Shown in pieces: positions 4,234-5,447 of a DNA stretch of 5,447 bases. This DNA is from Acidocella sp. Its GTDB lineage: Bacteria > Pseudomonadota > Alphaproteobacteria > Acetobacterales > Acetobacteraceae. The stretch lies in NCBI GenBank assembly GCA_029077775.1, contig JAQNCU010000220.1:1-5447 (forward strand), given 5' to 3'. The position numbers and the translations under genes are program-made. The notes below the pieces were generated by a model, which did no database searches, had not been told where the DNA came from, and saw only the letters and a program-made list of their open reading frames with translations. Within the stretch, counting starts at the first letter, position 1; every line of letters begins with the position of its first letter.

Positions 4234-5447
4234 CTATTTGCGGTTTTTGCCGCGATTTTTGCGAATCAAGCCTTCATATTGATGGGCGAGCAGATGTGAC
4301 TGCACCTGTGCCACCGTATCCATGGTGACAGAGACGATAATCAGCAGCGAGGTACCGCCGAAATAAAATGGCAGGCTGTATTTGCTGAGCACGAACTCGG
4401 GTATCAAGCACACAACAACCAAATAAAAGGCCGCGATCGTGGTCAACCGGGTCAGCACGGTGTCGAAAAACTTCGCAGTGTTCGCCCCCGGGCGGATGCC
4501 CGGAATATAGCCCCCGTATTTCTTCAACTCCTCGGCTTTTTCCTCAACGTTGAATACAATCGCGGTGTAGAAATACGAGAAAAAAATGATCAACCCGGCG
4601 TAAAGCAACATATACCCGGGCTGGCCGTGGCTTAGCTCATGCGCAATGGATTGTAGCCAACCCGGCCCGCCGCGCGAAAACCCAACCAGCGTGGCCGGGA
4701 TCAGCAACAGTGAACTCGCGAAGATCGGCGGGATCACGCCAGCGGTGTTGATCTTCAGCGGCATATAGGTCGCATCGCCACCGAACATTTTCTGGCCGAC
4801 CTGGCGCTTGGGGTACTGCACCAAAATGCGGCGCTGCGCACGCTCCATGAACACCACAAACCCGATCACGAGGAAGCTGACAACAAAAAAACCGATGATA
4901 AAAAACGTCGAGAGCGCGCCTGTGGACCCGAGTTCGAGAATATTCGCAATCGCCACCGGCAAATTGGCGACGATCCCGGCGAATATGATCAGACTGACAC
5001 CATTACCGATCCCGCGAGAGGTGATCTGCTCGCCCAGCCACATCAGGAAAATCGTACCGCCGACCAGGGTGACCATGCAGGTAAACGTAAACATCAGCCC
5101 AGGGTCGATAACAGCGGGCCCGAGCGACGTTTTCATGGCCGACAGCCCGACCGAAATCCCGTAGGCCTGAATGGCCGCAATGAACACGGTGAGGTACCGG
5201 GTATATTGCGTGATCTTCTGCCGGCCCGACTCGCCCTCTTTTTTCAGTGATTCCAAACTGGGGATCGCGGCAGTCATGATCTGGATGATAATACTGGAGC
5301 TGATATAGGGCATGACATTCAACGCGAAGATGGTCATCCGCCCCAGAGCGCCGCCCGTGAACATGTTGAACATGCCCAGAATGCCGCCGCCATTCTGGGT
5401 CATCTGATGCGCCATCACCGTGCCATCGATGCCGGGTACAGGGATAT
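4234..5447 (-). CDS. secY: Protein translocase subunit SecY, 5' end cut by window edge
   Basis: SecY is the channel-forming inner-membrane subunit of the SecYEG translocon, which exports unfolded preproteins and inserts membrane proteins. The frame stays open to the right edge: upstream of the first in-window GTG/ATG it still reads IPVPGID, a conserved SecY stretch that follows TM1. The true start is therefore outside, and roughly 45 N-terminal residues are missing by comparison with the ~443-residue E. coli protein; 403 full codons remain. Visible family signatures are FNMFTGGALGR and MPYISSSIIIQ (plug/TM2), KKEGESGRQKITQYTRY (cytosolic loop into TM3), MWLGEQITSRGIGNG (TM4-5), and the C5 loop GIRPG at about 4486-4500 with the functionally important Arg. 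Hydrophobic segments matching TM2-TM10 follow in order, ending in a basic tail (KNRGKNRK). The stop is TAG. adk follows after 11 nt, so the two are almost certainly cotranscribed. No truncation or frameshift is seen inside the window. Confidence 0.98.
   Translation of the reverse strand, partial: IPVPGIDGTVMAHQMTQNGGGILGMFNMFTGGALGRMTIFALNVMPYISSSIIIQIMTAAIPSLESLKKEGESGRQKITQYTRYLTVFIAAIQAYGISVGLSAMKTSLGPAVIDPGLMFTFTCMVTLVGGTIFLMWLGEQITSRGIGNGVSLIIFAGIVANLPVAIANILELGSTGALSTFFIIGFFVVSFLVIGFVVFMERAQRRILVQYPKRQVGQKMFGGDATYMPLKINTAGVIPPIFASSLLLIPATLVGFSRGGPGWLQSIAHELSHGQPGYMLLYAGLIIFFSYFYTAIVFNVEEKAEELKKYGGYIPGIRPGANTAKFFDTVLTRLTTIAAFYLVVVCLIPEFVLSKYSLPFYFGGTSLLIIVSVTMDTVAQVQSHLLAHQYEGLIRKNRGKNRK

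Noticed and set aside
1..5447. A previously undescribed system in this window
   Set aside because: All coding space is accounted for by conserved housekeeping genes and fdhD. No unknown conserved gene, repeat array, mobile element or structured RNA beyond short hairpins is visible.

Overview
The window is core housekeeping DNA from an alphaproteobacterium. It is most likely a member of Rhodospirillales/Acetobacteraceae; that placement rests on remembered RpoA and FdhD sequence style and is an inference. All six recognisable ribosomal, transcription and secretion genes lie on the minus strand in the order secY (5' end cut by the window edge), adk, rpsM, rpsK, rpoA, rplQ. This is the tail of the spc operon followed by the alpha operon. 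As is usual in Alphaproteobacteria, adk sits directly after secY and there is no rpsD between rpsK and rpoA. After rplQ comes a clear intrinsic terminator, then fdhD on the same strand.

Reading leftward in the direction of transcription: secY ends at 4234. adk starts 11 nt later, with its ribosome binding site overlapping the secY stop region. A 147-nt gap follows adk. It holds a GC-rich hairpin around the adk stop codon, a near-consensus sigma-70 promoter (TTGACT, 16 nt, TATAAC), and a GC-rich stem-loop that would be the very 5' end of the resulting mRNA. rpsM, rpsK, rpoA and rplQ follow with gaps of 32, 61 and 24 nt. The rpsK-rpoA gap contains a hairpin abutting a strong Shine-Dalgarno that points to a TTG start for rpoA. 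The rplQ-fdhD gap (70 nt) is mostly terminator. The last 207 nt hold no confident gene but carry several palindromes downstream of fdhD.

Together the genes supply the protein-export channel (SecY), adenylate balance (Adk), 30S head proteins (S13), 30S platform protein (S11), 50S exit-region protein (L17) and the RNA polymerase alpha subunit. FdhD is a separate function: it sulfurates the molybdenum cofactor of formate dehydrogenase. No formate dehydrogenase structural gene is visible here. I see no mobile element, CRISPR array, tRNA or rRNA, and no evidence of a novel system. The points worth a second look are regulatory: the alpha-operon promoter and leader hairpin, a GANTC site in its -35 box, the rpoA TTG start with its hairpin, and the placement of fdhD immediately behind a terminator.
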